Source: Nitratireductor indicus C115 (GTDB lineage: Bacteria; Pseudomonadota; Alphaproteobacteria; Rhizobiales; Rhizobiaceae). From it: DNA of 64,000 bases. Positions 1-9,468 of the stretch are shown piece by piece; the first letter of the stretch is position 1; each line of letters opens with the position of its first letter. Under the pieces are notes generated by a model that saw only the letters and a list, made by a program, of their open reading frames with translations, was not told where the DNA came from and did no database searches. The translations under genes and the position numbers were made by a program. The stretch is from NCBI RefSeq assembly GCF_000300515.1, contig NZ_AMSI01000009.1, forward strand, positions 62,001 through 126,000. Direction: 5' to 3'.

Positions 1-1
1 T

Positions 2-418
2 CATATTCGAAACGGCGTGGTCGTTCATGCGGATGAGCTGCAAGAGCAGTTCATCCGCGCCTCGGGTCCCGGCGGCCAGAACGTCAATAAGGTGGCGACC
101 GCGGTGCAGTTGCGCTTCAACGCCGCGCTGGCGCGCGGTTTGCCCGAACGGGTGCGCGAACAAGCGCTGAAGCTGGCCGGAAGCCGCGCGACGAAGGACG
201 GAGAGATCGTCATCGAGGCAGGCCGTTTCCGCACACAGGAACAGAACCGCGCGGATGCCCGCGACCGTCTGGCGGAACTCCTGACGCGCGCCTCAGAACC
301 GCCACCCAAACCACGCAAGAAAACCAGGCCGACGCGTTCTTCGATCGAACGGCGCCTCAAGGCGAAGGCCGGGCGCTCGACCGTCAAGAAGATGCGCGGC
401 AAGGTCGATTCGGACTGA
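2..418 (+). CDS. arfB: ArfB/ICT1-like peptidyl-tRNA hydrolase (5' partial)
   Basis: Class-I release-factor-like protein that hydrolyses peptidyl-tRNA on stalled ribosomes. The visible 138 residues hold the catalytic GGQ loop in SGPGGQNVNK and a basic C-terminal tail (KKTRPTRSSIERRLKAK), the part that in ArfB enters the empty mRNA channel. There is no codon-recognition domain, as expected for ArfB rather than PrfA/PrfB. The reading frame is open to the window edge (HIRNGVVVHADEL), so the true start lies outside the window; the GTG at 17 is probably not the start. It is not closely linked to the genes that follow. Confidence 0.9.
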   Translation, partial: HIRNGVVVHADELQEQFIRASGPGGQNVNKVATAVQLRFNAALARGLPERVREQALKLAGSRATKDGEIVIEAGRFRTQEQNRADARDRLAELLTRASEPPPKPRKKTRPTRSSIERRLKAKAGRSTVKKMRGKVDSD

Positions 419-538
419 CTTGCGCCATAGCCGCTTGCTTCCCTGGATGGGAATGTATCCACGCGGAACTGTTTTACAGTTGAAATCATCGTGGGTTACA
501 CGTCAAATGACGCGGATTTTAAAACTGGAGATGTTTCG

Positions 539-994
539 ATGGGTATTTTCGATTTTGTCAAATCGGTCGGTAAGAAGCTTGGTGTCGTCGATGATGAGAC
601 ACCACCGGAGGCGGAGAACCTGAAGAAGGAGCTCGATTCCCACAAGCTCGGCACTGACAAGGTCGATGTGGTGGTGGACGGCGACAAGGTCATCCTGAAA
701 GGTGAAGTGGCCGATCAGTCCGCATTCGAAAAAGCAGTCATTGCAGTGGGCAATACACTCGGCGTTTCCAAAGTCGAGGCGGGCGAGCTGAAAGTCGCGG
801 AGACCGACGCCAAGGACCCCGTGTTCTACACGGTCAAGAAGGGCGACAATCTCTGGAAGATCGCCGAAGCTCATTACGGCAAAGGCAAGGGCGCCAAGCA
901 CACCGTGATCTTCGAGGCCAACAAGCCGATGCTGACGCATCCGGACAAGATTTATCCCGGCCAGGTGCTGCGCATTCCCGAGCTCGACGCGTAA
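539..994 (+). CDS. BON and LysM domain protein (Kbp/YgaU-like)
   Basis: A 151-residue soluble protein. After a short N-terminal segment (MGIFDFVKSVGKKLG), a BON domain covers roughly residues 25-90 and a LysM domain (YTVKKGDNLWKIAEAHYG, then HPDKIYPGQVLRIP) covers about 100-149. This is the architecture of E. coli Kbp (YgaU), a cytoplasmic potassium-binding protein. I chose ATG 539 because GGAG at 527-530 sits 8 bases upstream. The frame opens earlier, at 491, but that extension is not protein-like. There is no signal peptide, so a cell-wall role is unlikely despite the LysM. It is a single-gene unit followed by a hairpin terminator. Confidence 0.88.
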   Translation: MGIFDFVKSVGKKLGVVDDETPPEAENLKKELDSHKLGTDKVDVVVDGDKVILKGEVADQSAFEKAVIAVGNTLGVSKVEAGELKVAETDAKDPVFYTVKKGDNLWKIAEAHYGKGKGAKHTVIFEANKPMLTHPDKIYPGQVLRIPELDA

Positions 995-1018
995 CGAAGG
1001 CGCAGACCTTCGAAGTGA

Positions 1019-1050
1019 CAAACGGCGGCTTTCGGGTCGCCGTTTTCGTT
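1019..1050 (+). terminator. Rho-independent terminator after the BON-LysM gene
   Basis: AACGGCG (1021-1027) pairs with CGCCGTT (1038-1044) and is followed by a short T-rich stretch. It lies 26 bases after the stop codon at 994. Confidence 0.7.
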
Positions 1051-1096
1051 TCCGCCGCTATATGCTGCGGCAAAGAAGCTTCATGGAATCTGCCAA

Positions 1097-1714
1097 ATGC
1101 CGAGCTTGAGCGAGGGCGTTCGTTATCTGCCGGGCTTTCTGGACCGCACCGCACAGGAAGCGCTGGTCGAGGAAATTCGCGCCATCGTGCGCGAAGCGCC
1201 ACTCTTTGTGCCCGCCATGCCGCGCACCGGCAAGGAAATGAGCGTACGCATGACCAATTGCGGTACGCTTGGCTGGGTGACTGACAAGGAGAACGGCTAT
1301 CGCTATCAATCCCGACACCCTGCAACGGGAAATGCCTGGCCACCAATCCCCGACCGGCTGCTCGATCTCTGGGAACAGGTTGCAGGCAGCGCGCTTCAGC
1401 CGGAAGCGTGTCTCGTCAACTTCTACTCCGAAAATGCAAAGATGGGTCTGCATCAGGACCGCGACGAGCAGGAATTTTCCGCTCCCGTGGTTTCGATCTC
1501 ACTGGGCGACACCTGTCTTTTCCGGGTCGGCGGGACAACAAGGAGCGCGCGTACGGCATCCGTGAAACTGCAAAGCGGCGATGTGGTGGTGCTGGGCGGA
1601 GCTGGACGGCTCGCCTTTCACGGCGTGGACCGCATCTATCCCGGCACTTCGACACTTCTGAAGAATCCCGGACGCATCAACCTTACGCTGCGACGAGTAA
1701 CGAAGCCTGTCTGA
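1097..1714 (+). CDS. alkB: Alpha-ketoglutarate-dependent dioxygenase AlkB
   Basis: Fe(II)/2-oxoglutarate oxygenase that removes alkyl groups from 1-methyladenine and 3-methylcytosine in nucleic acids. The 205 residues carry the family signatures: iron ligands H119-x-D121 in LHQDRDE, the distal His in LAFHGVDRIYPG, and the 2-oxoglutarate-binding arginines in RINLTLRR near residues 192-199. NFYSENAKMGLHQD is typical of bacterial AlkB. It converges on coaA, whose stop lies only 5 bases beyond the alkB stop. No ada-like regulator is adjacent. Confidence 0.93.
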   Translation: MPSLSEGVRYLPGFLDRTAQEALVEEIRAIVREAPLFVPAMPRTGKEMSVRMTNCGTLGWVTDKENGYRYQSRHPATGNAWPPIPDRLLDLWEQVAGSALQPEACLVNFYSENAKMGLHQDRDEQEFSAPVVSISLGDTCLFRVGGTTRSARTASVKLQSGDVVVLGGAGRLAFHGVDRIYPGTSTLLKNPGRINLTLRRVTKPV

Positions 1715-1719
1715 GCGTT

Positions 1720-2679
1720 CTATAACTTGCGCAGCGCCACTTCCCGGGTGAGGTGATCGGCGCCCTTCCGCAAAATCAGATCGGCACGGGGCCGCGTCGG
1801 CAGGATGTTGTTGCGCAGGTTTATCAGGTTCGTGTTCGCCCACAATCCCTCGGCAATGGCCAGTGCTTCATCCGGCGCCAGTGCGGCATAGCGGTGGAAG
1901 AAGGATTCGGGATTCTGGAAGGCCGTTTCACGCAGCCGCATGAAGCGATCAACGTACCATTTATGGATCATCTCTTCGTCGGCATCGATATAGATCGAGA
2001 AATCGAAGAAGTCGGACACGACGGGAACCGCTGCGCCGTCCTGTGGCAGGTCCCCAGTCTGTAAAACGTTGATGCCTTCGAAAATGAGAATGTCGGGCCT
2101 GTCGATGGTCGCGAATTCACCGGGCAGAATATCGTAGGTCAGGTGCGAATAGAGCGGTGCGCGAACATTGGGCATGCCGGCCTTGATGCTCGACAGGAAA
2201 CGCAGGATGGCGCCGATATCGTAGCTTTCGGGAAAGCCCTTGCGCTCCATCATATTCTCGCGCAGCAGCACCTCGTTTGGAAACAGGAAACCATCGGTGG
2301 TGATGAGATCCACCTTCGGGCTGGAAGGCCAACGGGCCAGGAGCTCCTTCAGGACGCGCGCCGTGGTGGATTTGCCCACCGCCACGGAACCCGCAATGCC
2401 GATAATGAAGGGCGACTTCACCATATCGTCGGAATCGAAGAAAACCTGCCTCTGCCTAAACAGCAGCTGGCTTGCCTCCACATGCGCCGACAAAAGCCGC
2501 GACATGGACAGATAGATGCGGCGAACTTCCTCCAGATCGACCGGGTCGTTCAAGGAACGCAAACGGCGAACCTCGTCCTCGGTGAGGGTCATGGGCGTAT
2601 CGGCGCGAAACTGCGCCCATTTCTCCGCCGAAAAGATGCGATAGGGAGAATATTTCTCGCCCGAAACAAGCTGGTCCAT
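1720..2679 (-). CDS. coaA: Type I pantothenate kinase
   Basis: Phosphorylates pantothenate, the first and regulated step of coenzyme A synthesis. At 319 residues it has the prokaryotic type I (PanK-I) P-loop [17 protein letters not shown], followed by [13 protein letters not shown] and [13 protein letters not shown]. The C-terminus ([19 protein letters not shown]) is typical of the family. ATG 2679 gives a protein starting [16 protein letters not shown]; an upstream GTG at 2709 with an AAGGA box is an alternative. It is the last gene of the his cluster, 34 bases after hisE. Confidence 0.93.
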   Translation of the reverse strand: MDQLVSGEKYSPYRIFSAEKWAQFRADTPMTLTEDEVRRLRSLNDPVDLEEVRRIYLSMSRLLSAHVEASQLLFRQRQVFFDSDDMVKSPFIIGIAGSVAVGKSTTARVLKELLARWPSSPKVDLITTDGFLFPNEVLLRENMMERKGFPESYDIGAILRFLSSIKAGMPNVRAPLYSHLTYDILPGEFATIDRPDILIFEGINVLQTGDLPQDGAAVPVVSDFFDFSIYIDADEEMIHKWYVDRFMRLRETAFQNPESFFHRYAALAPDEALAIAEGLWANTNLINLRNNILPTRPRADLILRKGADHLTREVALRKL

Positions 2680-2713
2680 GCCTTTTGCGGCCCCCTTCCT
2701 TGCCGCCACGGTC

Positions 2714-3034
2714 CTATTCCTTCCGCGCAGCCTTCTCCGCGATACCGGAGCGGCCCGTGCGGCTTTCAAGTTCCGCCATGACCTCATCGAGTGAAACGCC
2801 CTCCAGCGCCAGCACGACAAGCCAGTGATAAAGAAGATCCGCACTTTCGGAGATGAGTTCCTGTCGGTCGTGCGAAACCGCGGCGATCACCGTTTCGACC
2901 GCCTCTTCCCCCAGCTTCTGGGCCGCCTTGCCGGTGCCCCTGGAAAAGAGTTTCGCCGTCCAGGAATTGGCGTCGCCCGAGCGGGCGCGCTCGGCGACGA
3001 TTTTTTCCAGCGTGGCGAGATCGAATTGACTCAT
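2714..3034 (-). CDS. hisE: Phosphoribosyl-ATP pyrophosphatase
   Basis: Second step of histidine synthesis: hydrolysis of phosphoribosyl-ATP to phosphoribosyl-AMP. The 106-residue stand-alone HisE has the MazG-like all-alpha fold signature [13 protein letters not shown] and [11 protein letters not shown], which carries the acidic metal ligands. The start is ATG 3034 ([16 protein letters not shown]). It is not fused to HisI, and hisI is not in this window, as is common in Alphaproteobacteria. It lies 88 bases downstream of hisF in the same direction. Confidence 0.94.
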   Translation of the reverse strand: MSQFDLATLEKIVAERARSGDANSWTAKLFSRGTGKAAQKLGEEAVETVIAAVSHDRQELISESADLLYHWLVVLALEGVSLDEVMAELESRTGRSGIAEKAARKE

Positions 3035-3122
3035 GCCTGCTCCGTGAGATCGTTCACCCTTCTTATAGAAAAGGCGACACGCTCCATCTATTTGTTTTTG
3101 CCGTTCGCAAACCGCAAAACGC

Positions 3123-3911
3123 TCACAAATCCGCCGGGTCCAGACGCATCGGGATGCCGGCTGCCGCCATATAGCGCTTGGCCTCGGCAATCGTATAGGT
3201 GCCGAAATGGAAAATCGAGGCAGCAAGCACGGCCGTTGCATGCCCCTCACGAATGCCGGCAACCATATGATCGAGCGTGCCGACCCCGCCCGAGGCAATG
3301 ACCGGCGCCCGCACCGCATCGGCAACCGCGCGTGTGAGCGCGATGTCATAGCCAGCCTTGGTGCCGTCACGGTCCATCGAGGTGAGCAGGATTTCGCCGG
3401 CGCCCAGACCGACCACCTTGCGGGCAAAATCCACCGCATCGATGCCGGTCGGCTTGCGGCCGCCATGGGTAAAGATTTCCCAGCGATCCGCCTCGCCCTC
3501 GCCCGACACCTTCTTGGCGTCAATCGCAACGACAATGCACTGGTTGCCGAATTTGTCGGCGGCGCGCGCCACGAAATCAGGATCGTTCACGGCGGCGGTG
3601 TTGATCGACACCTTGTCGGCGCCCGACAGGAGAAGCTTGCGGATATCAGCAACCTCACGCACGCCACCGCCGACGGTCAGCGGCATGAAGCATTGCTCGG
3701 CGGTGCGGGCCACGACATCGAAGATCGTTTCGCGATTGTCGCTTGAGGCGGTGATATCGAGGAAACACAGTTCGTCCGCACCGGCCGCATCATAGGCCTT
3801 GGCGGCTTCCACAGGATCGCCGGCATCGATCAGGTCGACGAAATTGACGCCCTTGACGACACGGCCGTCCTTCACGTCCAGGCAGGGGATGACGCGGGCT
3901 TTCAGGGTCAT
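3123..3911 (-). CDS. hisF: Imidazole glycerol phosphate synthase cyclase subunit
   Basis: Uses ammonia delivered by HisH to convert PRFAR into imidazole glycerol phosphate and AICAR. It is a 262-residue (beta/alpha)8 barrel with catalytic Asp in [14 protein letters not shown] and the second Asp in VVAIDAKK, plus phosphate-binding LTVGGGVR and [12 protein letters not shown]. The length is normal for the family. It follows hisA by 19 bases and is surely co-transcribed with it. Confidence 0.97.
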   Translation of the reverse strand: MTLKARVIPCLDVKDGRVVKGVNFVDLIDAGDPVEAAKAYDAAGADELCFLDITASSDNRETIFDVVARTAEQCFMPLTVGGGVREVADIRKLLLSGADKVSINTAAVNDPDFVARAADKFGNQCIVVAIDAKKVSGEGEADRWEIFTHGGRKPTGIDAVDFARKVVGLGAGEILLTSMDRDGTKAGYDIALTRAVADAVRAPVIASGGVGTLDHMVAGIREGHATAVLAASIFHFGTYTIAEAKRYMAAAGIPMRLDPADL

Positions 3912-3930
3912 GCTTTATGGCCTTCTCGGT

Positions 3931-4662
3931 TCAGGCAGCGTCGCGCAGAATCGCCAGCGCCTCGTCCGGGTCAACCCGGCCATCATAAAGGGCGCGGCCG
4001 GAGATAGCGCCTTCCAGCTTCCTCGCGTCCGGCATGGTCATGCGCACGATATCCGCGATGGAGGCCAGTCCGCCCGATGCAATGACAGGAATGGAAACGG
4101 CTTCGGCCATGTCGATGGTTGCATCCCAGTTGATGCCGGTCAGCACGCCGTCGCGGTCGATATCCGTATAGATGATCGCCGAAACGCCCGCTCCCTCGAA
4201 ACGGCGCGCCAGTTCGACCGCCGCGAGATCGGAGGTTTCAGCCCAGCCCTCAACGGCCACCTTGCCGCCGCGCGCATCGATGCCGACGGCGATCTTGCCG
4301 GGGAACGCCTTGCAGGCCTGCCTGACCAGGTCAGGATCGCGCACGGCGATGGTGCCGAGAATCACGCGGGCAAGACCCTTTTCCAGCCAGCTTTCGATAT
4401 GAGCCAGCGTGCGAATGCCGCCACCCAGCTGCACCGGATTCTTCGTTGCCTTGAGGATCGCCTCGACGGCAGCACCGTTGACGCTCTCACCCGCGAATGC
4501 GCCATTCAGGTCCACCACATGCAGCCAATCGAATCCCTGATTCTCGAACGCCTTTGCCTGGGCTGCGGGATCGGGATTATAGACCGTGGCCTCCCCCATA
4601 TCGCCCAGCTTAAGCCGCACGCACTGGCCGTCTTTCAAGTCGATGGCGGGAAAAAGGATCAT
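3931..4662 (-). CDS. hisA: ProFAR isomerase
   Basis: Isomerises ProFAR to PRFAR, the substrate of HisF. It is a 243-residue half-barrel-duplicated TIM barrel with catalytic Asp in [15 protein letters not shown] and the second Asp in [12 protein letters not shown], and phosphate sites QLGGGIRT and VIASGGLAS. It starts 3 bases after the DUF1330 stop, so translation is probably coupled. Confidence 0.97.
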   Translation of the reverse strand: MILFPAIDLKDGQCVRLKLGDMGEATVYNPDPAAQAKAFENQGFDWLHVVDLNGAFAGESVNGAAVEAILKATKNPVQLGGGIRTLAHIESWLEKGLARVILGTIAVRDPDLVRQACKAFPGKIAVGIDARGGKVAVEGWAETSDLAAVELARRFEGAGVSAIIYTDIDRDGVLTGINWDATIDMAEAVSIPVIASGGLASIADIVRMTMPDARKLEGAISGRALYDGRVDPDEALAILRDAA

Positions 4663-4665
4663 GCG

Positions 4666-4959
4666 TCAGACGCCCTCGATAATTGTGAACTTGGCGGTTG
4701 AATTGGCGAGCCGGAACTTGAGCGCTTCCTGATATTCCGGTGAGTGGTAACAGGCGAGCGCCTGCTCATAGGAGCTGAATTCGACAATCACCTGCCGGTC
4801 GCCCGCAGGCCCTTCCGGATCGGTGTGCTGCCCGCCCCGTGCGAGGAACCTCGCCCCATATTTCTCGAATGCTTTCGCATTCGTCTCGATATATTGCCTG
4901 TATCCTTCGGGATCGGCGATATCGACCATCGCGATCCAATAGCCCTTCCTGTCCGCCAT
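4666..4959 (-). CDS. DUF1330 family protein
   Basis: A 97-residue DUF1330 protein, a small ferredoxin-like alpha/beta-barrel family of unknown function. It has the typical core YWIAMVDIADPEGYRQYIE and a later VIVEFSSYEQALACYHSPEYQ. ATG 4959 is chosen with AAAGGA just upstream and GGAGG further back; an ATG at 4977 would overlap hisH by 13 bases. It lies between hisH and hisA with almost no spacing, so it is expressed with the histidine enzymes, but the position alone does not prove a role in histidine synthesis. Confidence 0.88.
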   Translation of the reverse strand: MADRKGYWIAMVDIADPEGYRQYIETNAKAFEKYGARFLARGGQHTDPEGPAGDRQVIVEFSSYEQALACYHSPEYQEALKFRLANSTAKFTIIEGV

Positions 4960-4964
4960 GTCCT

Positions 4965-5615
4965 TTAGGGCCTCCATTTAAGAAAGTTTGCGATCAGAGC
5001 CAGGCCAAGGGTCTGGCTCTTTTCGGGATGGAACTGGGTGCCGGCGAGATTATCGCGCGCAACCGCAGCGGTGATCTCGCCGCCATAGTCGGCGGTCGCC
5101 AGGATTTCGTCCGGATTCTGCGCGGCGAGATGGTAGGAATGTACAAAATAGGCGTGCAGCCCGTCCGCACCGGTGGGGATTCCGGCGAAGAGCGGGTGCG
5201 AATGTTTCACGTGAATCGTGTTCCACCCGATCTGCGGAATCTTTAAATCCGGGTCGGTCGGGGTCATTTCCACCACATCGCCGGCGATCCAGCCGAGCCC
5301 CTTGGTGACGGTCTTTTCAAGACCGCGCCCGCTCATCAGCTGCATGCCGACACAGATGCCGAGAAAGGGCCTGCCTTTTTCAATCGCGACTTCTGTGATC
5401 GCCTCGGTCATGCCCGGAACGGCGTCGAGCCCCTGCCGGCAATCCGCATAGGCACCGACACCGGGCAGCACAATGCGGTCCGCAGCGCGCACGGCATCGG
5501 CATCCGCCGTCACCGAGATTTCAGCGCCCGTTCCCGATTCCCGCGCAGCGCGCTCGAAAGCCTTGGCTGCCGAGCGCAGATTGCCCGAGCCGTAATCGAT
5601 AATGGCCACTTTCAT
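4965..5615 (-). CDS. hisH: Imidazole glycerol phosphate synthase glutaminase subunit
   Basis: Class-I glutamine amidotransferase that supplies ammonia to HisF. The 216 residues contain the nucleophile C88 in [11 protein letters not shown] and the His-Glu pair H196/E198 in [11 protein letters not shown]. The start ATG 5615 ([12 protein letters not shown]) fits the family N-terminus; in-frame ATGs at 5627 and upstream are less likely. A parS-like palindrome lies within the coding sequence near 5203-5218, reported separately. Confidence 0.95.
   Translation of the reverse strand: MKVAIIDYGSGNLRSAAKAFERAARESGTGAEISVTADADAVRAADRIVLPGVGAYADCRQGLDAVPGMTEAITEVAIEKGRPFLGICVGMQLMSGRGLEKTVTKGLGWIAGDVVEMTPTDPDLKIPQIGWNTIHVKHSHPLFAGIPTGADGLHAYFVHSYHLAAQNPDEILATADYGGEITAAVARDNLAGTQFHPEKSQTLGLALIANFLKWRP
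5203..5218. other. parS-like ParB site inside hisH
   Basis: TGTTTCACGTGAATCG matches 14 of 16 positions of the widely conserved parS palindrome TGTTTCACGTGAAACA, including all of the first 13 bases. It lies within hisH, about 13 kb to the left of the putative origin, on the opposite side from the main parS cluster. Confidence 0.6.
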
Positions 5616-5628
5616 GTTCGCTGGCATG

Positions 5629-6114
5629 TCAGCGGGCTCCCGGATAGGTGAAAAGACCAAGGGCGGGACCGGTATCCCCCCGCACGGAGGATGCGCCTGA
5701 CATCGCCCTGCGATCGGGGGCTATCGGCATTTCATCAATAGGCGCAGCATTTCCTGCCGAGAAGTCCGACAGAAAACGCAGTTCAGCGTCGGCCATGTTG
5801 TCGGCCTCAACGACGCCCCTCTCCCGCCAGCCGCGCCGGCGCAACATGGCAACGCGCAGATTGCGCGCCTCCAGTCCGATCAAAACGGACAGGCAGAGCG
5901 ACATCACGCTGGAGGCCGTCTGCCAACCTTCGAGCGTACCGAGCGCGCCCAGAAGCAGCGCAGCTGCAAAAGCCAGTGCGGCCTCAATCCACATCCGGTG
6001 CCAGAGGAACCAGAGAAAAGGGATCACGAATGCCAGAAAAGCGAAACCGTCGCGCACCAGAGCCGCGTTTTCCGGTCCCTCGCGCGGTGGCTCCATCACC
6101 ACATAACTGGCCAT
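5629..6114 (-). CDS. DUF2628 family membrane protein
   Basis: A 161-residue protein with hydrophobic segments at about residues 20-36 ([20 protein letters not shown]), 42-60 and 65-85, then a soluble C-terminal tail of about 70 residues. The N-terminal pattern is that of DUF2628, an uncharacterised inner-membrane family frequent in Rhizobiales. It sits between hisB and hisH, with 3 bases to hisB and 13 to hisH, so it is part of the his transcription unit. No catalytic motif is seen; function unknown. Confidence 0.85.
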   Translation of the reverse strand: MASYVVMEPPREGPENAALVRDGFAFLAFVIPFLWFLWHRMWIEAALAFAAALLLGALGTLEGWQTASSVMSLCLSVLIGLEARNLRVAMLRRRGWRERGVVEADNMADAELRFLSDFSAGNAAPIDEMPIAPDRRAMSGASSVRGDTGPALGLFTYPGAR

Positions 6115-6117
6115 GGC

Positions 6118-6726
6118 CTATCCTTTCAGACTGCCCTTGGTGGACGGCACCGCATCGCGCTGGCGCGGATCCGGCTCGCAGGCCGCGCGCAGAACCCGGG
6201 CAACGGCCTTGAAGCAGGTTTCGGCGATATGGTGGCTGTTGGCGCCATAGTGATTGGTCACATGCAGGGTGACACCCGCATTCTGGGCAAATGCCTGGAA
6301 GAATTCGCGCACCAGTTCCGTATCGAACGTGCCGATCTTCTGGGTGGGAAACACCACGTCCCAGACGAGAAAAGGCCGGCCGGAAACATCGATCGCGGCG
6401 CGTGTCAGGCATTCGTCCATGGCAAGGTCGAGCGAGGCGTAGCGCATGATGCCGCGGCGTTCGCCCAGTGCCTCGGAAATGGCCTTGCCGATGGCGATGC
6501 CCGTATCTTCCACCGTGTGGTGATCGTCGATATGCAGATCGCCCTTGGCCTTTGCCGTGATGTCGACCAGGGAATGGCGCGAAAGCTGCTCCAGCATATG
6601 GTCGAAGAAGCCCACTCCGGTCGCTACGTCATAGCGGCCCGCCCCATCGAGATCGACGCTTACGGAAATCGCGGTCTCGTTGGTCTTGCGGCTGATCTCG
6701 GCCGTGCGCGTCTTGCTGGAAGCCAT
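6118..6726 (-). CDS. hisB: Imidazoleglycerol-phosphate dehydratase
   Basis: Dehydrates imidazole glycerol phosphate to imidazole acetol phosphate. This 202-residue monofunctional enzyme has the two manganese-binding His motifs [10 protein letters not shown] and [12 protein letters not shown], plus FFDHMLEQ. There is no phosphatase domain, unlike the bifunctional enterobacterial HisB. The start ATG 6726 ([10 protein letters not shown]) suits the family; ATG 6741 is an alternative. It is the first gene of the minus-strand his operon. The 170 bases to hslV should contain both divergent promoters. Confidence 0.96.
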   Translation of the reverse strand: MASSKTRTAEISRKTNETAISVSVDLDGAGRYDVATGVGFFDHMLEQLSRHSLVDITAKAKGDLHIDDHHTVEDTGIAIGKAISEALGERRGIMRYASLDLAMDECLTRAAIDVSGRPFLVWDVVFPTQKIGTFDTELVREFFQAFAQNAGVTLHVTNHYGANSHHIAETCFKAVARVLRAACEPDPRQRDAVPSTKGSLKG

Positions 6727-6896
6727 GCCAGTTTCCCTCATATTCCAGAAGGCCAGCCTTCTAGCAGGATGTTATGGCGAATGCCAGAACCGAGAGAGGC
6801 TGCGCGGGGCGGCGGTTTGCATTCCTTCGATGCCAACTTACATAATCGCTCTGACGGCGTCGTGCCTCAATCGGGCGGCGCGAAAAGGAGTGTGCG

Positions 6897-7445
6897 ATGA
6901 GTGAAGACAAATCCATGCACGCCACCACAATCGTCACCGTGCGCAAGAACGGCAAGGTGGTGATTGCGGGAGACGGGCAGGTTAGCCTCGGAAATACCGT
7001 CATGAAGGGCAATGCGCGCAAGGTGCGGCGCATCGGCAAGGGCAATGTGATTGCCGGTTTCGCCGGAGCGACGGCTGATGCTTTCACCCTTCTGGAGCGG
7101 CTCGAGGCCAAGCTGGAGCAATATCCCGATCAGCTCATGCGGGCCTGCGTCGAACTGGCCAAGGACTGGCGCACCGACCGCTATCTGCGGCGGCTTGAAG
7201 CCATGATGCTGGTGGCCGACAAGAACATCACGCTGGCACTGACTGGTAATGGCGACGTGCTGGAACCCGAACAGGGCATCATGGCCATCGGCTCCGGCGG
7301 CAATTATGCGCTGGCCGCCGCCCGCGCCTTGTCCGACACCGACAAGGATGCCGAGGAAATCGCCCGCAAGGCGATGGAAATCGCCGCCTCCATCTGCATC
7401 TACACCAATGACAATGTCGTGGTGGAAACGCTCGATGCCGAATGA
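6897..7445 (+). CDS. hslV: ATP-dependent protease subunit HslV
   Basis: Proteasome-like peptidase ring of the HslUV (ClpQY) protease. In the 182 residues the N-terminal nucleophile is the Thr of ATTIVTVRK, exposed after removal of about 9 residues. Further signatures are [12 protein letters not shown] and [18 protein letters not shown]. The start ATG 6897 has AAGGAG upstream; ATG 6915 is an alternative. It is followed by an overlapping acetyltransferase gene and then by its partner hslU. Confidence 0.96.
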   Translation: MSEDKSMHATTIVTVRKNGKVVIAGDGQVSLGNTVMKGNARKVRRIGKGNVIAGFAGATADAFTLLERLEAKLEQYPDQLMRACVELAKDWRTDRYLRRLEAMMLVADKNITLALTGNGDVLEPEQGIMAIGSGGNYALAAARALSDTDKDAEEIARKAMEIAASICIYTNDNVVVETLDAE

Positions 7446-7974
7446 GGCGGGCCAGATAGGATTTACCCCGGTCACGGCCGGGCATTATCCGCTTCTCCTC
7501 GACTGGCTGCACCGCCCGCATGTGCGCGACTGGTGGGGCGAGCCGGAAACGGAGCTTGGCCATATCCGCGCCATGGTCGAGGGTCGCGACACAACGCGTC
7601 CCTTCATCATTGAACTGGACGGACGTCCCATCGGCTACATCCAGTACTGGTTCCTCGCCGACAACAAGGACCCGGAACTGGTCGAAGCCAGCCCGTGGCT
7701 TGCCGAGCTTCCCGACGATGCCGTGGGCGTGGACCTGACCATCGGCGAGGCAGGGCTGCTTTCCAGGGGTATCGGCAGCCGGGCGGTAAGCCAGATGGTG
7801 CGCCGCCTTCTCGAACAAGGCCACGCAACCATCCTGATAGACCCGGATATCGAAAACCACCGCGCCGTGCAGGCCTACCGGAAAGCCGGATTCCAGCCCG
7901 TTCCCCATCTGGAGGGGCGCACGAAAGGCGTTCTCATCATGCAATACGACAAGAAAAACGAGACGAACACATGA
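7435..7974 (+). CDS. GNAT family N-acetyltransferase (AAC(6')-like)
   Basis: A 179-residue acetyltransferase of the GNAT fold, in the group annotated as aminoglycoside 6'-N-acetyltransferase-like. It shows the N-terminal [13 protein letters not shown] pattern, IGYIQYW, acetyl-CoA loop residues near [14 protein letters not shown], and [16 protein letters not shown]. It overlaps the end of hslV by 11 bases and shares an ATGA with the hslU start, so the three genes are translationally coupled. The substrate is unknown; true antibiotic resistance cannot be inferred. Confidence 0.85.
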   Translation: MPNEAGQIGFTPVTAGHYPLLLDWLHRPHVRDWWGEPETELGHIRAMVEGRDTTRPFIIELDGRPIGYIQYWFLADNKDPELVEASPWLAELPDDAVGVDLTIGEAGLLSRGIGSRAVSQMVRRLLEQGHATILIDPDIENHRAVQAYRKAGFQPVPHLEGRTKGVLIMQYDKKNETNT

Positions 7975-9284
7975 CCACTTTTTCCCCCCGCGAGATCGTC
8001 TCCGAACTCGACCGCTACATCATCGGCCAGAAGGACGCCAAGCGCGCCGTGGCCATCGCCCTGCGCAACCGCTGGCGGCGCCAGCAGCTTGAGCCCAAGC
8101 TGCGCGAGGAGGTGATGCCCAAGAACATTTTGATGATCGGCCCGACCGGCGTCGGCAAGACGGAGATTTCCCGCCGCCTCGCCCGGCTCGCCGGTGCCCC
8201 CTTCATCAAGGTGGAGGCCACCAAGTTCACCGAGGTTGGCTATGTCGGTCGCGATGTAGAGCAGATCGTGCGCGATCTGGTGGAAGTCGCGATCGCGCTG
8301 ACCCGCGAAAAGATGCGCGAAAACGTCAAGGCGCGCGCCCATCTCAACGCCGAAGAACGCGTGCTTGAAGCGCTTGTCGGCAAGACCGCGAGCCCGGCCA
8401 CTCGCGACAGCTTCCGCCAGAAGCTGCGCAATGGCGAGCTCGACGACAAGGAGATCGAGGTGGAGGTGAGCGATTCGGGCGGTGGCGGCATGCCCGGTTT
8501 CGAGCTTCCCGGGATGCCGGGCGCCAATATCGGCGTGCTCAACATTAACGATATGCTGCAAAAAGCCATGGGCGGACGGCAGACCAAGAAGCGCAAGACC
8601 ACGGTCAAGGAATCCTACGAGCTGCTCATCGCCGATGAATCCGACAAGCTGCTCGACCAGGACGAGGTTGTGCAACGGGCCCTGGATTCGGCGCAGAATG
8701 ACGGCATCGTCTTCCTCGATGAGATCGACAAGATCGCAGCGCGTGAAGGCGGCGTTGGCGCCGGCGTATCGCGCGAGGGCGTACAGCGCGACCTGCTGCC
8801 GCTCGTCGAAGGCACCACCGTGGCCACAAAATACGGGCCGGTGAAGACGGACCACATCCTCTTCATCGCTTCGGGCGCGTTCCACGTCTCCAAGCCCTCC
8901 GACCTTCTGCCGGAGCTTCAGGGCCGCCTGCCGATCCGCGTGGAGCTACGCGCTCTTGAAAAGGACGATTTCCGCCGCATCCTGACGGAAACCGAAGCAA
9001 GCCTGATCAAGCAGTATGTGGCGCTGATGGAAACCGAAGGCGTAGAACTGGAATTCACCGACGACGCCATCGACCGGCTTGCCGCCATCGCCGTTGATCT
9101 GAACTCCACCGTCGAGAACATCGGTGCGCGCCGCCTGCAGACGGTGATGGAGCGCGTGCTCGACGACATTTCCTTCGACGCGCCGGACCGCTCCGGTTCG
9201 ACGCTCAAGATCGACGCCGCCTATGTCGACAAGAATGTGGGTGACCTGGCCAAGAACGCCGATCTCTCGCGTTTCATCCTGTAG
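7971..9284 (+). CDS. hslU: ATPase subunit HslU of the HslUV protease
   Basis: AAA+ unfoldase that feeds substrates to HslV. The 437-residue protein has Walker A GPTGVGKT at 57-64, Walker [10 protein letters not shown], the intermediate I-domain (about residues 110-240, with a Gly/Pro-rich stretch [15 protein letters not shown]), a sensor region [15 protein letters not shown] and the C-terminal tail SRFIL that docks into HslV. The start ATG 7971 overlaps the preceding stop (ATGA). Confidence 0.97.
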   Translation: MTTFSPREIVSELDRYIIGQKDAKRAVAIALRNRWRRQQLEPKLREEVMPKNILMIGPTGVGKTEISRRLARLAGAPFIKVEATKFTEVGYVGRDVEQIVRDLVEVAIALTREKMRENVKARAHLNAEERVLEALVGKTASPATRDSFRQKLRNGELDDKEIEVEVSDSGGGGMPGFELPGMPGANIGVLNINDMLQKAMGGRQTKKRKTTVKESYELLIADESDKLLDQDEVVQRALDSAQNDGIVFLDEIDKIAAREGGVGAGVSREGVQRDLLPLVEGTTVATKYGPVKTDHILFIASGAFHVSKPSDLLPELQGRLPIRVELRALEKDDFRRILTETEASLIKQYVALMETEGVELEFTDDAIDRLAAIAVDLNSTVENIGARRLQTVMERVLDDISFDAPDRSGSTLKIDAAYVDKNVGDLAKNADLSRFIL

Positions 9285-9294
9285 GCCAAAGCCG

Positions 9295-9330
9295 CCGTTT
9301 CCGCCCAGACTGACCGGGGCGGAAGCGGTT
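9295..9330 (+). terminator. Hairpin after hslU
   Basis: CCGTTTCCGCCC (9295-9306) pairs with GGGCGGAAGCGG (9317-9328) with one wobble. It lies just after the hslU stop, but only a short T stretch follows, so termination strength is uncertain. Confidence 0.5.
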
Positions 9331-9468
9331 CGCCAGTGTGGCATCATTGCCGCGCTGCAAAACCACTGCGACGGCAGGTCATAAAATCTCTCGACTTGGT
9401 TGTGCGGTTTGCCTACCTTGCGCTCCATTCAGAACAGTCATATTCGGGGGCGCAAGCTGCGGCGCGAC

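Noticed and set aside
539-994. A cell-wall role for the LysM protein.
   Set aside because: There is no signal peptide or transmembrane segment, and BON plus LysM matches the cytoplasmic Kbp architecture.
7435-7974. Calling the GNAT gene an aminoglycoside-resistance determinant.
   Set aside because: The similarity is at superfamily level and the gene sits in a housekeeping protease operon; substrate cannot be deduced.
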